Source of the DNA: CANHEE01 sp043777755
Lineage (GTDB): Bacteria > Bacteroidota > Bacteroidia > Chitinophagales > Saprospiraceae
Reading direction: 5' to 3'
Assembly: GCA_043777755.1 (NCBI GenBank)
Contig: JAYWHK010000290.1
Location: 1-45,649, forward strand
Length of the DNA stretch: 45,649 nucleotides
Both the position numbers and the translations under genes were made by a program. Shown here in pieces: positions 1-9,064 of this stretch. Within the stretch, counting starts at the first letter, position 1. The number at the start of each line of letters is the position of its first letter. The notes beneath the pieces are model-generated. The model searched no databases, was not told where the DNA came from, and saw nothing but the letters and a program-made list of their open reading frames with translations.

Positions 1-92
1 ATTGCTCAAAAAATCATAAATAACTTCCTTATAGTCAGTTATTTATAACTTTTTTCTCAACGACAAAATAATACTAATTAATTTTGAACGCC
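1..92. repeat. Terminal direct repeat, left copy
   Basis: Bases 1-92 are identical to bases 45558-45649. The repeat begins exactly at base 1 and ends exactly at the last base, so its true limits cannot be seen. It contains a hairpin with T runs on both sides, and it covers the region just downstream of the anti-sigma-like gene. It may be a circularisation or de Bruijn overlap, the junction of a tandem duplication, or a genuine dispersed repeat. Confidence 0.95.
16..46. terminator. Bidirectional hairpin terminator
   Basis: A 10-bp perfect inverted repeat (ATAAATAACT at 16-25, AGTTATTTAT at 37-46) has an 11-base loop. On the minus strand the run of As at 8-13 gives the T tract, so it can end transcription of the gene that stops at 101. 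On the plus strand a T run follows at 50-55. The same hairpin recurs in the right terminal copy. Confidence 0.7.
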
Positions 93-100
93 CGCTTACT

Positions 101-1543
101 TTAAAAAGCCTTTCGCAAACCGAGCCAAAAAGAGTAGGTATTGATTTTGTCGCTGTTAGGGCCAATTCCGTCCAAAGGCAAAAAATATTGGTACTTTGCT
201 TGTCCCAACATTGACCATCTATGCGTAATTTTGTATGTTGCACCCAAACCAGCATTAACAGAACCGTAGGTATTGCCGCTAAAAGTACGAGCTGCCAAAA
301 GTCCATCATCGTATTTAGGTTTGGCAATCTCAAGTTCTGGCTCTATCGTCGGAATAGGACGAAATGCGTAGCCAACAAAACTACGACTTTTGTCATATTT
401 TGCTTGCATAACGATGTGTGTAGTCGCACCAAGTAAAGCAAATGCACTCCATCTTTTGCGTTTTACTACATCGAAACTGAACTGAATAGGAATCTGAACA
501 CTATTTATTTTGATGTCTTCTAACTCTTCTACATGCGCATTTGCACTAATATTTGAATTTTTTTCAAGGCGAACATCAGCGGGCGCATAGATTTTTTTGT
601 CAAAAAATAAACCCGTTTCAAAGCTGTACCTTCCTCGGTTAGTGCCGAGTGTAAAGCCTAAGCCTTGTCCGTATCTGTATTGCAAAAATTCTGGAATGTA
701 AGAACCAAAGAAGTAAGCATCTGGCGTTTTAACCTGATTGATATTCGCCATTGCAAAAACACCAAAGTAAGGTTGCCACTTTTTTGTTTTTTTAGTTGTT
801 TTTTGAATAAAAGCCAAGGTGTTTTTATCCGTTTCGATATTTTTCAAAGACAATATTGGCAAATTTTCCAGTGCAATTGTTTTCTCTTTTTGTGGTAATG
901 TAGGAATAGACGCTTCCTTATTTTTTACAATTATTTTGTTGTTGGTTTCAACTTCATTTTTTATAGCAATGTTATTTTTTTCTGAAAAAATCTGTATTGG
1001 CAATTTTATTTGCTGAGAACTTCCAAGACTTTTATCTGAAAAATTAGCATTAAAAAAATTGAAAACACCACTACTTTTTTCCGAGTTTTCCAAATTACTA
1101 TTAAGAGGAGCTTCTTGTTTTGCTATAAAAGGCTGATTTACATCTTTTTGATTTGTGTTTTTTTCATTTTTTACAAAAAATCCGTTGTTTAATTGATTGG
1201 GAATATAAAAGACATTGACAAATGTAAATAAAAATAACGCTGTAAGTCCAATCTCAAGTACACGATTGCGACGCAACCAAGCACCAACACTTTGATATTC
1301 GTCCAACAGACTCGACATGATTACCCAATGATTTGGGCGGTATTGAGGCGTTTTATTTCCAATTTTTTGTCTTATAATATTGTCAAATTCATCTTCTGCA
1401 CTATTATTTACAAAACTATCCGCTTGCGGAGGCAACGCCTCGTTGAGTCGCTGCTCCAGCAAATCCCAAGAATTTGGCTGATAGTCTGAGCTGATATTTT
1501 CTACTGCTTTGCGAACCTGTTCGTCAAAATTATTTTGGTTCAT
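101..1543 (-). CDS. Membrane anti-sigma-like protein with C-terminal beta-barrel domain
   Basis: I start this at the ATG at 1543 (480 aa), because an upstream in-frame start at 1618 would run through a tandem-repeat leader. The N-terminal part is soluble and contains two copies of a motif, FD....R....N....Y.PN.W......L.E, at about residues 6-37 and 53-84. A single membrane segment follows at about 95-115, then an Asn/Lys-rich linker, then from about residue 255 a run of alternating strands ending in aromatic Phe, like outer-membrane beta-barrel domains. The gene lies directly downstream of an ECF sigma factor in the same direction, the usual place for an anti-sigma factor. An anti-sigma role is inferred from layout and architecture. 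A single-pass inner-membrane helix joined to a barrel-like domain is topologically odd. Confidence 0.75.
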   Translation of the reverse strand: MNQNNFDEQVRKAVENISSDYQPNSWDLLEQRLNEALPPQADSFVNNSAEDEFDNIIRQKIGNKTPQYRPNHWVIMSSLLDEYQSVGAWLRRNRVLEIGLTALFLFTFVNVFYIPNQLNNGFFVKNEKNTNQKDVNQPFIAKQEAPLNSNLENSEKSSGVFNFFNANFSDKSLGSSQQIKLPIQIFSEKNNIAIKNEVETNNKIIVKNKEASIPTLPQKEKTIALENLPILSLKNIETDKNTLAFIQKTTKKTKKWQPYFGVFAMANINQVKTPDAYFFGSYIPEFLQYRYGQGLGFTLGTNRGRYSFETGLFFDKKIYAPADVRLEKNSNISANAHVEELEDIKINSVQIPIQFSFDVVKRKRWSAFALLGATTHIVMQAKYDKSRSFVGYAFRPIPTIEPELEIAKPKYDDGLLAARTFSGNTYGSVNAGLGATYKITHRWSMLGQAKYQYFLPLDGIGPNSDKINTYSFWLGLRKAF

Positions 1544-1561
1544 TTTTTTATTTATAAAATG

Positions 1562-1605
1562 AGTAGTCATAAGTAAATAAGCCACAAGTCTTAAAGTCAT
1601 TAGTC
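1562..1605. repeat. Degenerate 7-bp tandem repeat in 5' leader
   Basis: About six imperfect copies of a heptamer close to ATAAGTC lie just upstream of the start codon at 1543. A 22-base part of it differs at only three positions from the leader at 11609-11644, upstream of the DUF3108 gene. Confidence 0.6.
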
Positions 1606-1687
1606 TGTTGATTATCAATAGATTATGAAATTTTACAACTGTGCTTATTTAGACATTACTACTTATAAAGTTTAGATAGCATTTTTA

Positions 1688-2245
1688 TTAATCGTTGTTT
1701 TCTTCTCCTGCAAGAAAATTCCGTAGTTTGACTCTTGCTTTTACAAGATTCGACCTCGAAGTACTTTCAGTGATTCCCAATTGGTCGCCAATTTCTTTAT
1801 GCGAAAAGCCTTCCAAAACGTAAAGGTTAAAAACAGTACGATACGTTGGTGATAATTTTTGTATCGCTGCCAGAATTTCTTTTTCGCTGAATTGACTAAT
1901 TGCATCAGCATCAGTCGCTTCTATTTTGAAGGCTTCGTCGAGGTCTTCTGTTCGCCTTCTTGACATTTTTCGATAATAATCAATGCAATTATTAATCATT
2001 ATTCGGCGCATCCAAGCACTCAACGATGTTTCGGGCTGGTATTTGTGGATATTGGTAAAGACTTTGATAAAACCTTCGTGCATCAAATCCAAAGCATCGT
2101 TTTCATTAGCCGTATAGCGCAAGCATATTGACATCATAAAACTGTAGTGGTCTTCGTACAATTTTTTCTGCGCCCAGCGTTCCTGTCGGATACAAGATGA
2201 CACCAAATCTGCTTCTTCGTAGGGTAAATAGGCTATTACATTCAT
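1688..2245 (-). CDS. ECF-family RNA polymerase sigma factor
   Basis: The 185-aa protein has the two sigma-70 domains of the ECF group and nothing else. Region 2 includes a stretch around DLMHEGFIKVF and AWMRRIMINNCIDYYRK, which contacts the -10 element and core polymerase. Region 4 is a helix-turn-helix around SHKEIGDQLGITESTSRS near residues 140-170, which binds the -35 element. The start at 2245 fits the family length. The downstream gene on the same strand encodes a membrane protein with anti-sigma features, so the pair is probably a signal-responsive sigma/anti-sigma unit. The signal and regulon cannot be read from the sequence. A well-formed housekeeping-type promoter lies about 105 bases upstream. 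Confidence 0.95.
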   Translation of the reverse strand: MNVIAYLPYEEADLVSSCIRQERWAQKKLYEDHYSFMMSICLRYTANENDALDLMHEGFIKVFTNIHKYQPETSLSAWMRRIMINNCIDYYRKMSRRRTEDLDEAFKIEATDADAISQFSEKEILAAIQKLSPTYRTVFNLYVLEGFSHKEIGDQLGITESTSRSNLVKARVKLRNFLAGEENND

Positions 2246-2349
2246 TTTTGTGTAAAAAGAGTAAGTTTTTTATTGGTATTTTCATAGCGTTTTGACAAAA
2301 TAATTTTTAATAAGGAATAGAAAAAATTAGCCTGCGTCAAAAACTTAAT

Positions 2350-2381
2350 CAAATATACAAAACTCTACCGAATGTACCAAA
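2350..2381 (-). promoter_or_regulatory. Bacteroidota-type promoter of the ECF sigma gene
   Basis: Read on the minus strand this is TTTG, 20 bases, then TATATTTG, matching the Bacteroidota consensus of TTTG near -33 and TAnnTTTG near -7. It lies about 105 bases upstream of the sigma factor start. Confidence 0.6.
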
Positions 2382-2489
2382 TAAAACGTTTAAAATATAT
2401 AAAATGCTGCTTTATGTTTAACGGCTCGTAACAATTTTATGATTTTTGCGTTTTAATTATATTAATAAAAAAAGAAACTTTTTAAATAT

Positions 2490-3455
2490 ATGTCACAGTA
2501 CTCTTCTGATGTTAAAGCCGTTGATGCGCTCTCGGCTGCCTATAAAGACCTTTCAGCCGAAATTGGTAAAGTCATCGTTGGTCAAGACGATGTGGTGAAA
2601 GCAGTTATTATTTCTTTGTTTAGCAATGGTCACAGCCTTTTGGTTGGTGTACCAGGTTTGGCGAAGACGCTCTTGGTCAGCACAATTGCTCAAGTGTTGG
2701 ATTTGGATTTTAAGCGAATTCAGTTCACACCCGATTTGATGCCTTCGGACATTACAGGTTCTGAACTTTTAGACGAAACAAGGAATTTTAAATTTAACAA
2801 AGGACCTTTGTTTGCCAACATCGTTTTGGCAGATGAAATCAACCGTACTCCACCAAAAACTCAAGCGGCTCTGCTCGAAGCAATGCAAGAACGTTCTGTG
2901 ACAGTAAGTGGTGTACGCCACATTCTACCGCAACCATTTTTTGTATTGGCAACACAAAACCCAATTGAACAAGAAGGTACTTATCCTTTGCCAGAAGCAC
3001 AATTAGACCGTTTTATGTTCAACATTCCTTTGGATTACCCAAGTTATGAAGAAGAAATTATGGTTGTAAAAAATACAACTTCTAATAAAAAAGTGACTTT
3101 GCAACACATCGTTACAGCGGAACAAATCTTGGGTTTTCAAGAATTAATTCGTAAAATTCCGATTGCTGACAATGTTTTGGAATATGCCGTTGGTTTAACC
3201 ACCAAAACAAGACCAAATACACCTCGTGCTACAAAAATGGTCAATGACTATATCTCTTGGGGCGCAGGGCCACGTGCTTCGCAGTATTTAGTGTTGGGCG
3301 CAAAGTGTCACGCTGCCGTAAATGGCAAGTATTCTCCTGACATTGAAGACGTGCAAGCGATTGCGACTTTGGTATTGCGCCACCGTATTGTGCGCAACTA
3401 TAAGGCAGAAGCGGAAGGAATTACAGAGGAGGCTATTATCAAAAGCCTTTTTTAA
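2490..3455 (+). CDS. MoxR-family AAA+ ATPase
   Basis: This 321-aa protein is a MoxR (AAA_3) ATPase, a group of chaperone-like ATPases that mature or activate partner proteins, often ones with von Willebrand A domains. Walker A is GVPGLAKT at residues 53-60 and Walker B is IVLADEIN at about 111-118. The arginine-finger and sensor region follow, with a C-terminal lid domain. Length is typical. Usually a DUF58 and vWA gene follows in an operon. Here a strong hairpin terminator lies 30 bases downstream and the next gene is on the other strand, so the gene appears monocistronic and its partner must be elsewhere. Confidence 0.95.
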   Translation: MSQYSSDVKAVDALSAAYKDLSAEIGKVIVGQDDVVKAVIISLFSNGHSLLVGVPGLAKTLLVSTIAQVLDLDFKRIQFTPDLMPSDITGSELLDETRNFKFNKGPLFANIVLADEINRTPPKTQAALLEAMQERSVTVSGVRHILPQPFFVLATQNPIEQEGTYPLPEAQLDRFMFNIPLDYPSYEEEIMVVKNTTSNKKVTLQHIVTAEQILGFQELIRKIPIADNVLEYAVGLTTKTRPNTPRATKMVNDYISWGAGPRASQYLVLGAKCHAAVNGKYSPDIEDVQAIATLVLRHRIVRNYKAEAEGITEEAIIKSLF

Positions 3456-3484
3456 GGAAAAAATGTTTGAAAAAGCTACAATGT

Positions 3485-3531
3485 AAAACTAAAAAGCCAC
3501 GACTTTTCCAAAGTCGTGGCTTTTTAGTTTT
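3485..3531. terminator. Strong bidirectional terminator
   Basis: A perfect 22-bp inverted repeat with a 3-base loop, core AAAGCCACGACTTT, has A-rich and T-rich outer arms. It lies 30 bases after the MoxR stop codon. Confidence 0.9.
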
Positions 3532-3700
3532 TAGCAAAAATAAGAATACTGAGAATATCCATTCAATACATTGACTTGTCCTGAAATAGCCTTACAGATT
3601 AAATGTAAAAAGTTGGATAAGAAATATTTTTTCCAACGTATAATTTTTTTATTGTCATTGATTATCTAACCCAATATTCGCATTGAAAATAGTTTGTACA

Positions 3701-3752
3701 TATTTTGTGTCTGGTAGCACAAACCAATGTTCGTGCTACCAGACACAAAATA
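3701..3752 (-). terminator. Hairpin terminator of the thioredoxin-like gene
   Basis: A perfect 20-bp inverted repeat (arms 3701-3720 and 3733-3752, core CTGGTAGCAC / GTGCTACCAG) has a 12-base loop. It begins three bases past the stop codon at 3755. Confidence 0.85.
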
Positions 3753-3754
3753 AT

Positions 3755-5248
3755 TTATTTCAACGCTTCTTCTAATTGCTTATACAATTCTTCCTTTTCG
3801 CTTGGACGTTTTGCATTTTCTTCCGTTATTTTGCCTTCTTTATTCACAATAATATAACGAGGAATACTAATTCCGCCTTCATTGTCATTTGCGAATCGAC
3901 GACGAATGTCTTTTATCAAATCAAAACTTGCTCGAATGTGGTGTCCGCCCAATTCGTAAAAACTCACAGCATCTTGCCAACTTTTATCCTTATCATTTTT
4001 GTCAATGGAGATATATACTTTTTCAATATCTTTTCCTTTACAAAATTTTTCTAAAGCACCTTTGTACTTAAATTCGTCTTTGCAAGGCGCACACCATGTC
4101 GCCCAAAGGTCAATAAAAACAGCTTTGCCCTTAAACATAGACATCAAATGGTCAAAAGTAGCGATTGTTTCTGGATTATCAATCAAATAAATATCTTCCA
4201 ATTGTGCCAAATCTTCTAATTTTGCATCATATTTGTCTGCAATCGGACGAATAACAGGCATCAAATAACGATTGTATGGACTGTTAGGAAAATCATTGTT
4301 AAAACGGGTAAAAATTGAAATCAACGATGGCTGATATTGCTCTTGTAAGGCTTCGTCAAGAATCATATCCGCCAATATTGCTTCTAAGGCTTTCCCCTTA
4401 AAATGAGTACGAATCAATTGCTCTACTTCAAAAATATTTTCTCCTTTTTGTACATCTAAACGAGTCACATCAATGTCTTTTTTGAAAGAAGCTCTGTACC
4501 AATCAATGTATTTGTCTGCAAAATCGTGATACCAATAACTACTCAAAGCATCATCGTTACTGATTTTTTCAGCTGCAATTGTTTTATCCCAAACCGCAGC
4601 CCAAGAAGCATCAAAAATATTGCTTTTTGTCTTTAAATTCTCTCGATAAGTATTGATTGTCAGCGCATTAAACAGTGAAGCGTAATAATAACGAATGTCA
4701 TTTACCATCATTTTTTGATAAACATCGTCTATTTTATTTTGACCTAAAAAAACACGGAGTAATTCCAACTCAGCATCTCGCATTTTACTAATTTTAGGTT
4801 CAATCGCAGTACCCGAAAAATCGTCTAAAAAGCTACGTTCCGTTGGCGTATCTAAGTAACCTGAAAAATACTTTTCTCTTTTTAAGGTATTAAAAAAGCG
4901 ATTTACACCAGCATTTTTTCCAAAAAATTGAACATCGTTTGGATTATTGGCATCAATAAAAACGCTGTCTTTGTCATTCGGTGACACAATCATTCGCCAA
5001 AAACTTTTATTGCAGTAAAAAGGAATCATTGCAGTAGTATCCACATTGAGTCCTATGGAGAAATCACCTTTGGCATCAGGTTTAGCCTCCGTGTAACCAC
5101 TCAAAAAAAAACTCCCATGTACTGGCGAAATGTAGGTAATCGAAAGCCCAGAACTATTGCTAATGTTGCCCGTCAATGTTGCTTGTGCAGCAAGATTCGT
5201 CCATTGGGCGAAGAAAATAAAAAAAAACAGAACGCTGATTTTGCTCAT
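3755..5248 (-). CDS. Secreted TlpA/ResA-like thioredoxin-fold protein
   Basis: This 497-aa protein has an N-terminal signal peptide (MSKISVLFFFIFFAQWTNLA), a roughly 340-residue middle region without a motif I recognise, and a C-terminal thioredoxin domain. The redox motif WCAPC has its cysteines at 386 and 389, and the cis-proline sits at about 463 (SIPRY). It should act in the periplasm as a thiol-disulfide reductase or oxidase. Bacteroidota carry many TlpA-like paralogues with large N-terminal extensions of this kind, and the substrates are mostly unknown. It lies 35 bases downstream of the large barrel protein on the same strand, so the two are probably co-transcribed. A hairpin terminator follows at once. 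Confidence 0.9.
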   Translation of the reverse strand: MSKISVLFFFIFFAQWTNLAAQATLTGNISNSSGLSITYISPVHGSFFLSGYTEAKPDAKGDFSIGLNVDTTAMIPFYCNKSFWRMIVSPNDKDSVFIDANNPNDVQFFGKNAGVNRFFNTLKREKYFSGYLDTPTERSFLDDFSGTAIEPKISKMRDAELELLRVFLGQNKIDDVYQKMMVNDIRYYYASLFNALTINTYRENLKTKSNIFDASWAAVWDKTIAAEKISNDDALSSYWYHDFADKYIDWYRASFKKDIDVTRLDVQKGENIFEVEQLIRTHFKGKALEAILADMILDEALQEQYQPSLISIFTRFNNDFPNSPYNRYLMPVIRPIADKYDAKLEDLAQLEDIYLIDNPETIATFDHLMSMFKGKAVFIDLWATWCAPCKDEFKYKGALEKFCKGKDIEKVYISIDKNDKDKSWQDAVSFYELGGHHIRASFDLIKDIRRRFANDNEGGISIPRYIIVNKEGKITEENAKRPSEKEELYKQLEEALK

Positions 5249-5283
5249 TGTATATTTTAAAAAAGTAAAAAAATAATTTATTA

Positions 5284-8200
5284 TTAAAAATCCGTACCGA
5301 TTGAAAAATACTTGACAGGTTTTTGCACTGTTCTTGTTTCGATTCCGTAAGCATAATCAAACTTGATGTAATAGCCCATAAGCATCGTCCGAACACCAAC
5401 GCCATAACCTGCAACAATTGGGTCACGGAAATAATTGACTTTTAATTTAATAGGACTATTCGGATTATCAGGAATATAAACAGTGTTCAAAGGATTGTCA
5501 TTGCTAAATAGTTTTTTGCCATGCCATGCCGTTCCCGCATCAAAAAAGCCAATAAATTGAAGGTTTCTCATCCAAGAAGACCTTGCATTGGTGAAAACAT
5601 ATTGTGTCACAGGAACACGAAGTTCCGCATTGAACAACAACATAGAGTTTCCGTTACGAATATTCTGACCGAAGCCTCGCATTTGGTTCGCTGGCACTAC
5701 AAAAGCAAAATTCCCTTCTGGCAAACTCAATGCGCCAGAAGAAGGCAAACGCAATGCGCCTTCCATTCCGCCCAATACATAAAGCATTTTTTCTGCACCA
5801 AAAGAGGTTGCTCCAACCATGCGAAGTGCCAAAATAGATTTCCTATCCAAACGCTGATAATGTCTTGCATCAAAACCAACTATGCCTAAAAATCCATTTT
5901 TTAAATTAAATGAATTTTCTCCTTCCAATTGAATTTTAAAACCTTTCATCATTTCGCTAAATACCTTGAATCGAGAACCTGACCAAAGATTTGTACCAAT
6001 TTGCAAAGCATTGTCAAAAACATATTCGGCTTTTAATCCTACACGCTGTTCATTTCGTGCGGGCGCAAAAAGTGTTGTAGAATCCGTACCCAAATACACC
6101 AATTTATCCAATCGGAGTGTAGAAGTCAAGCGCAAACCAGCATAAATATCAATGGGAATTTTAAACTCCGCTTCAGCAATGTCTGAAACCAACTCAGAAC
6201 GACGAACATCGCTAAAATACGAGTCGCTGTACTTGTTCACACGGTGATAATACGTATATTTTTTATCAATTCTTTTCTTTTTTGACCAATAAGTCATGTA
6301 ATATTCTCGTGAATTGTAACTTGTGTTGAGCTGACTTGTTGGGTTGGTCGGACTGCTAACAATTGTGCTATTTGTATTGTTAAAGGCGTTAAATCTTCCA
6401 CCAATGAACAATGAAAAGCGTGCGCCAACTTCCAATTTATGGTCTTCCAAAAGGTCTTTAAAAACCATATTTGACAATAATCCCATTGGTGGCGTACTGA
6501 ATCCTCCTGTGAAAATCTCGCTTGAATTGACGATTGGTTTGTTGTCAAACTTTAATAAATTGGCATCGTCTGTTCGGAATTTCAAACGATAAGGCACAAC
6601 TCTCGTTCCTTTAAATTCATGAATATCATGTTTTACTTCTTTTGTATCGGTCAAAATTATTTTATTTTTTAAAAAATTATTTTCAGAATTGGTAATAACC
6701 GCAGGTACTTGCGCTAAATCTTTTCCTTTCTTATTGCTATTCGGAAAAGAACTTTGAAAATAATCGTCAAATTCTTTTTGGTCGCTACTGTCTATTTTTG
6801 CCAAAGTTTTGATGCTGTCTCGAATACTTTGCTCTATTGTATTTCCATATTTTGACAAAGGTGAATTGGGCTTTTGTTTAATCAATTGCAACTGGCGAAA
6901 AACACTATTCAATCTTGCTTGTGGTGTTTTTTTATCAATTTCATGTACTGCAACATTGAATTTTTTTGTATTAAAAAATAATTCTGCAACTGTACCACTC
7001 TTGAAGGCAACGTGTTGCTGAACTATATTTTTTTTGTAATTGCTTTGCGAATGTGCATAAGCAACCGTCCGATAAATAGGCTTTTTCCAAATACTATCTA
7101 TTGTATTTTTGTCATTTTCTGTCAAAAAATAATCTTTTTCTAATACTTGACGTGCGCCATCTTTGTACAAAAGCGTTGTTCGATTATGGTCAAAAACAGT
7201 GTCTAAATAAGCAATATCTCGATTGATAATACCGTTACTTTCGCTCAAATACGCAAAATAAGTACTATCCAAACCAATCGGATTTCGCTCATTTATATCT
7301 GCTGTGTAACTGACTTGAATTGGATTTTTAGTTCTTTTTTCAGTATTAAAATAAAAAATATCAAAATTACCTAACGGAAAAATCGTATCTATCTTATTTC
7401 CAACCAATAGAGAATCTGGACGATTCGATGCCCAAAGCAATCCCTTTTGATTGCCCAATCGACTGACACTAACATCTAAGTCATCGTAAAAATCATTGGT
7501 GATGCGCTCGTAATTTCGCCCTATTGTTTTATAAATAAAAATATCAGAAAATCCATTTGTCGTAGCGGACAACGCCAATTCGCTATTGCTTAAATAATCC
7601 GCACTGTACACACGTTGAAACTCATTGAGCAAAGGTTCTGCACTTGACTTTTTCAACTTGGTATCATACGTAAAAAGTTGAATTTTATCCTTTTTTTCAT
7701 AGACAATACTTAACTCATAGCCGTTTGGCTTCCACGCAACAATCGGATAATCGTAATCCGTTGTTTGGCTATTGTTATAAAAGCCTGTTTTTAATATTTT
7801 CACTCTTTTTCCTGTTGCAACATCTTGTAAAAAAACTTTACAACGACCAACTTCATTCATTACATAAACGATTTGTTTTCCATCAGGACTTAATTTGACG
7901 GATTGAATTGGTATTTTGCCTTTAAATTTCAAGGTAATAGGATTTTTAAAATCCTCTTTACCCAACATATCATTGGTATATCTTTCTTTGAAAAAAGAAT
8001 TCCAACTGTCAAAAATTTTGACGCTACTTCCTCCTAAAATATACTGAAAACCACTCTCTATATTTCGATTAATTCGTGTAAGATAGAGTAAATTAGAAAG
8101 TGTTTGTTTTCCATAAGTTTGGCTAATAAAATACCAAAAAGAATGCCCTGCTAAGATAGGATTTTTTTTTGAAAAACGAGCAAAACCTTCAAATTTTGGA

Positions 8201-8868
8201 GCTAAAACAAGGTCTTTCAAATTATTGTCCAAATGAGTATCCCAAGGATTTGCGACATACGAAACCAAACCTTGTCTGTACCATTCTGGCAAACCATAGG
8301 CAATCGCATTTTGAACAACTTCTTGTAAATTAGAACCATATAACATTGAATTCAAGTAAATCGTGGCAATGCCTTCTCTGATTTGACGGCGCAAATGCTG
8401 ATGATTTCCATCAAAATAAACAAAAATTTTATTGCCTATTACTTTGCCATTCATCGTATTTACTGCACCGTCTAAGGGTTTTGTTCTATGCCCTGTTGCA
8501 TTGTCCAAGCCAGCCATTGGGCTTTCAGAACCGTTGATGGAAAAAACATCGTCCTCGCCAATATTACTTTGCTTCACATCAGTAAGGTCTGTATATGCTA
8601 TAATTTCGATTTTATCGCTGATGTGGTGTTCGAGCATATTTTGGATTTCGTTGTTGTCATATTCAGCAAATTGAATGGCTGTTTGACCAACATTACGGGC
8701 TGTTCCATACCAATATGCTACGAAATTAGGACTTTCATATTGCAACCATTCTTTAAAATCTTGGTTGAATTGCACTCGATTTTTGCCAAAAGTAGTCGTT
8801 ACTTGTTGTGCAAACAAATAAAAAAAAGAGTGCGTGAGTATATAGACGAGTAGAAATTTTTTTTTCAT
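5284..8868 (-). CDS. Outer-membrane protein: pseudo-peptidase, beta-propeller and BamA-like barrel
   Basis: The 1194-aa protein starts with a signal peptide. Residues about 25-320 resemble peptidase-MA-like (gluzincin) domains, with a LPEWYRQG motif at 193-200. The expected HExxH is REGIA at 164-168 and the expected Glu of WFxEG is Gln199, so the zinc ligands appear lost. Residues about 320-560 hold TolB/WD40-like propeller repeats (for example LSPDGKQIVYVMN and AWKPNGYELSIVY). The C-terminal 400 residues look like a BamA/D15 surface-antigen barrel ending in Phe. It probably sits in the outer membrane with the propeller in the periplasm. The function is unknown. It leads a two-gene operon with the thioredoxin-like protein. 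A -7 box (TATATTTG on the minus strand, 8894-8901) lies 26 bases upstream. Confidence 0.88.
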   Translation of the reverse strand: MKKKFLLVYILTHSFFYLFAQQVTTTFGKNRVQFNQDFKEWLQYESPNFVAYWYGTARNVGQTAIQFAEYDNNEIQNMLEHHISDKIEIIAYTDLTDVKQSNIGEDDVFSINGSESPMAGLDNATGHRTKPLDGAVNTMNGKVIGNKIFVYFDGNHQHLRRQIREGIATIYLNSMLYGSNLQEVVQNAIAYGLPEWYRQGLVSYVANPWDTHLDNNLKDLVLAPKFEGFARFSKKNPILAGHSFWYFISQTYGKQTLSNLLYLTRINRNIESGFQYILGGSSVKIFDSWNSFFKERYTNDMLGKEDFKNPITLKFKGKIPIQSVKLSPDGKQIVYVMNEVGRCKVFLQDVATGKRVKILKTGFYNNSQTTDYDYPIVAWKPNGYELSIVYEKKDKIQLFTYDTKLKKSSAEPLLNEFQRVYSADYLSNSELALSATTNGFSDIFIYKTIGRNYERITNDFYDDLDVSVSRLGNQKGLLWASNRPDSLLVGNKIDTIFPLGNFDIFYFNTEKRTKNPIQVSYTADINERNPIGLDSTYFAYLSESNGIINRDIAYLDTVFDHNRTTLLYKDGARQVLEKDYFLTENDKNTIDSIWKKPIYRTVAYAHSQSNYKKNIVQQHVAFKSGTVAELFFNTKKFNVAVHEIDKKTPQARLNSVFRQLQLIKQKPNSPLSKYGNTIEQSIRDSIKTLAKIDSSDQKEFDDYFQSSFPNSNKKGKDLAQVPAVITNSENNFLKNKIILTDTKEVKHDIHEFKGTRVVPYRLKFRTDDANLLKFDNKPIVNSSEIFTGGFSTPPMGLLSNMVFKDLLEDHKLEVGARFSLFIGGRFNAFNNTNSTIVSSPTNPTSQLNTSYNSREYYMTYWSKKKRIDKKYTYYHRVNKYSDSYFSDVRRSELVSDIAEAEFKIPIDIYAGLRLTSTLRLDKLVYLGTDSTTLFAPARNEQRVGLKAEYVFDNALQIGTNLWSGSRFKVFSEMMKGFKIQLEGENSFNLKNGFLGIVGFDARHYQRLDRKSILALRMVGATSFGAEKMLYVLGGMEGALRLPSSGALSLPEGNFAFVVPANQMRGFGQNIRNGNSMLLFNAELRVPVTQYVFTNARSSWMRNLQFIGFFDAGTAWHGKKLFSNDNPLNTVYIPDNPNSPIKLKVNYFRDPIVAGYGVGVRTMLMGYYIKFDYAYGIETRTVQKPVKYFSIGTDF

Positions 8869-8893
8869 GGTTAGAATTTCAATATTTTTTATA

Positions 8894-8901
8894 CAAATAT
8901 A
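8894..8901 (-). promoter_or_regulatory. -7 box upstream of the barrel protein gene
   Basis: TATATTTG on the minus strand matches the Bacteroidota -7 consensus and lies 26 bases upstream of the start at 8868. No clear -33 TTG is seen. Confidence 0.4.
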
Positions 8902-9040
8902 AAAATTTTTTTATTAAAAAACGTTTTTTTACATAAATATGTTGCCGAAATGGTCTAAATTAAAATTAGGGAGTGTAAAAATGTAACTTTTAAGGAGTCT
9001 ATTGTCTTAAAAAATTCGTGTTTTAATTATCAATAAATAT

Positions 9041-9048
9041 TACCTTTG
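9041..9048 (+). promoter_or_regulatory. -7 box of the decarboxylase gene
   Basis: TACCTTTG matches the Bacteroidota -7 consensus and ends 16 bases before the ATG at 9065, giving a very short leader. No good -33 element is visible. Confidence 0.45.
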
Positions 9049-9064
9049 TGAAAAAAAAACAAAA

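Noticed and set aside
43..333. A 96-codon ORF on the minus strand at the window start
   Set aside because: It overlaps the well-supported beta-barrel-domain gene in another frame and shows no recognisable domain.
3536..3700. Possible small RNA between two strong hairpins
   Set aside because: No -7 box was found in this 165-base segment, and both hairpins are explained as terminators of converging genes.
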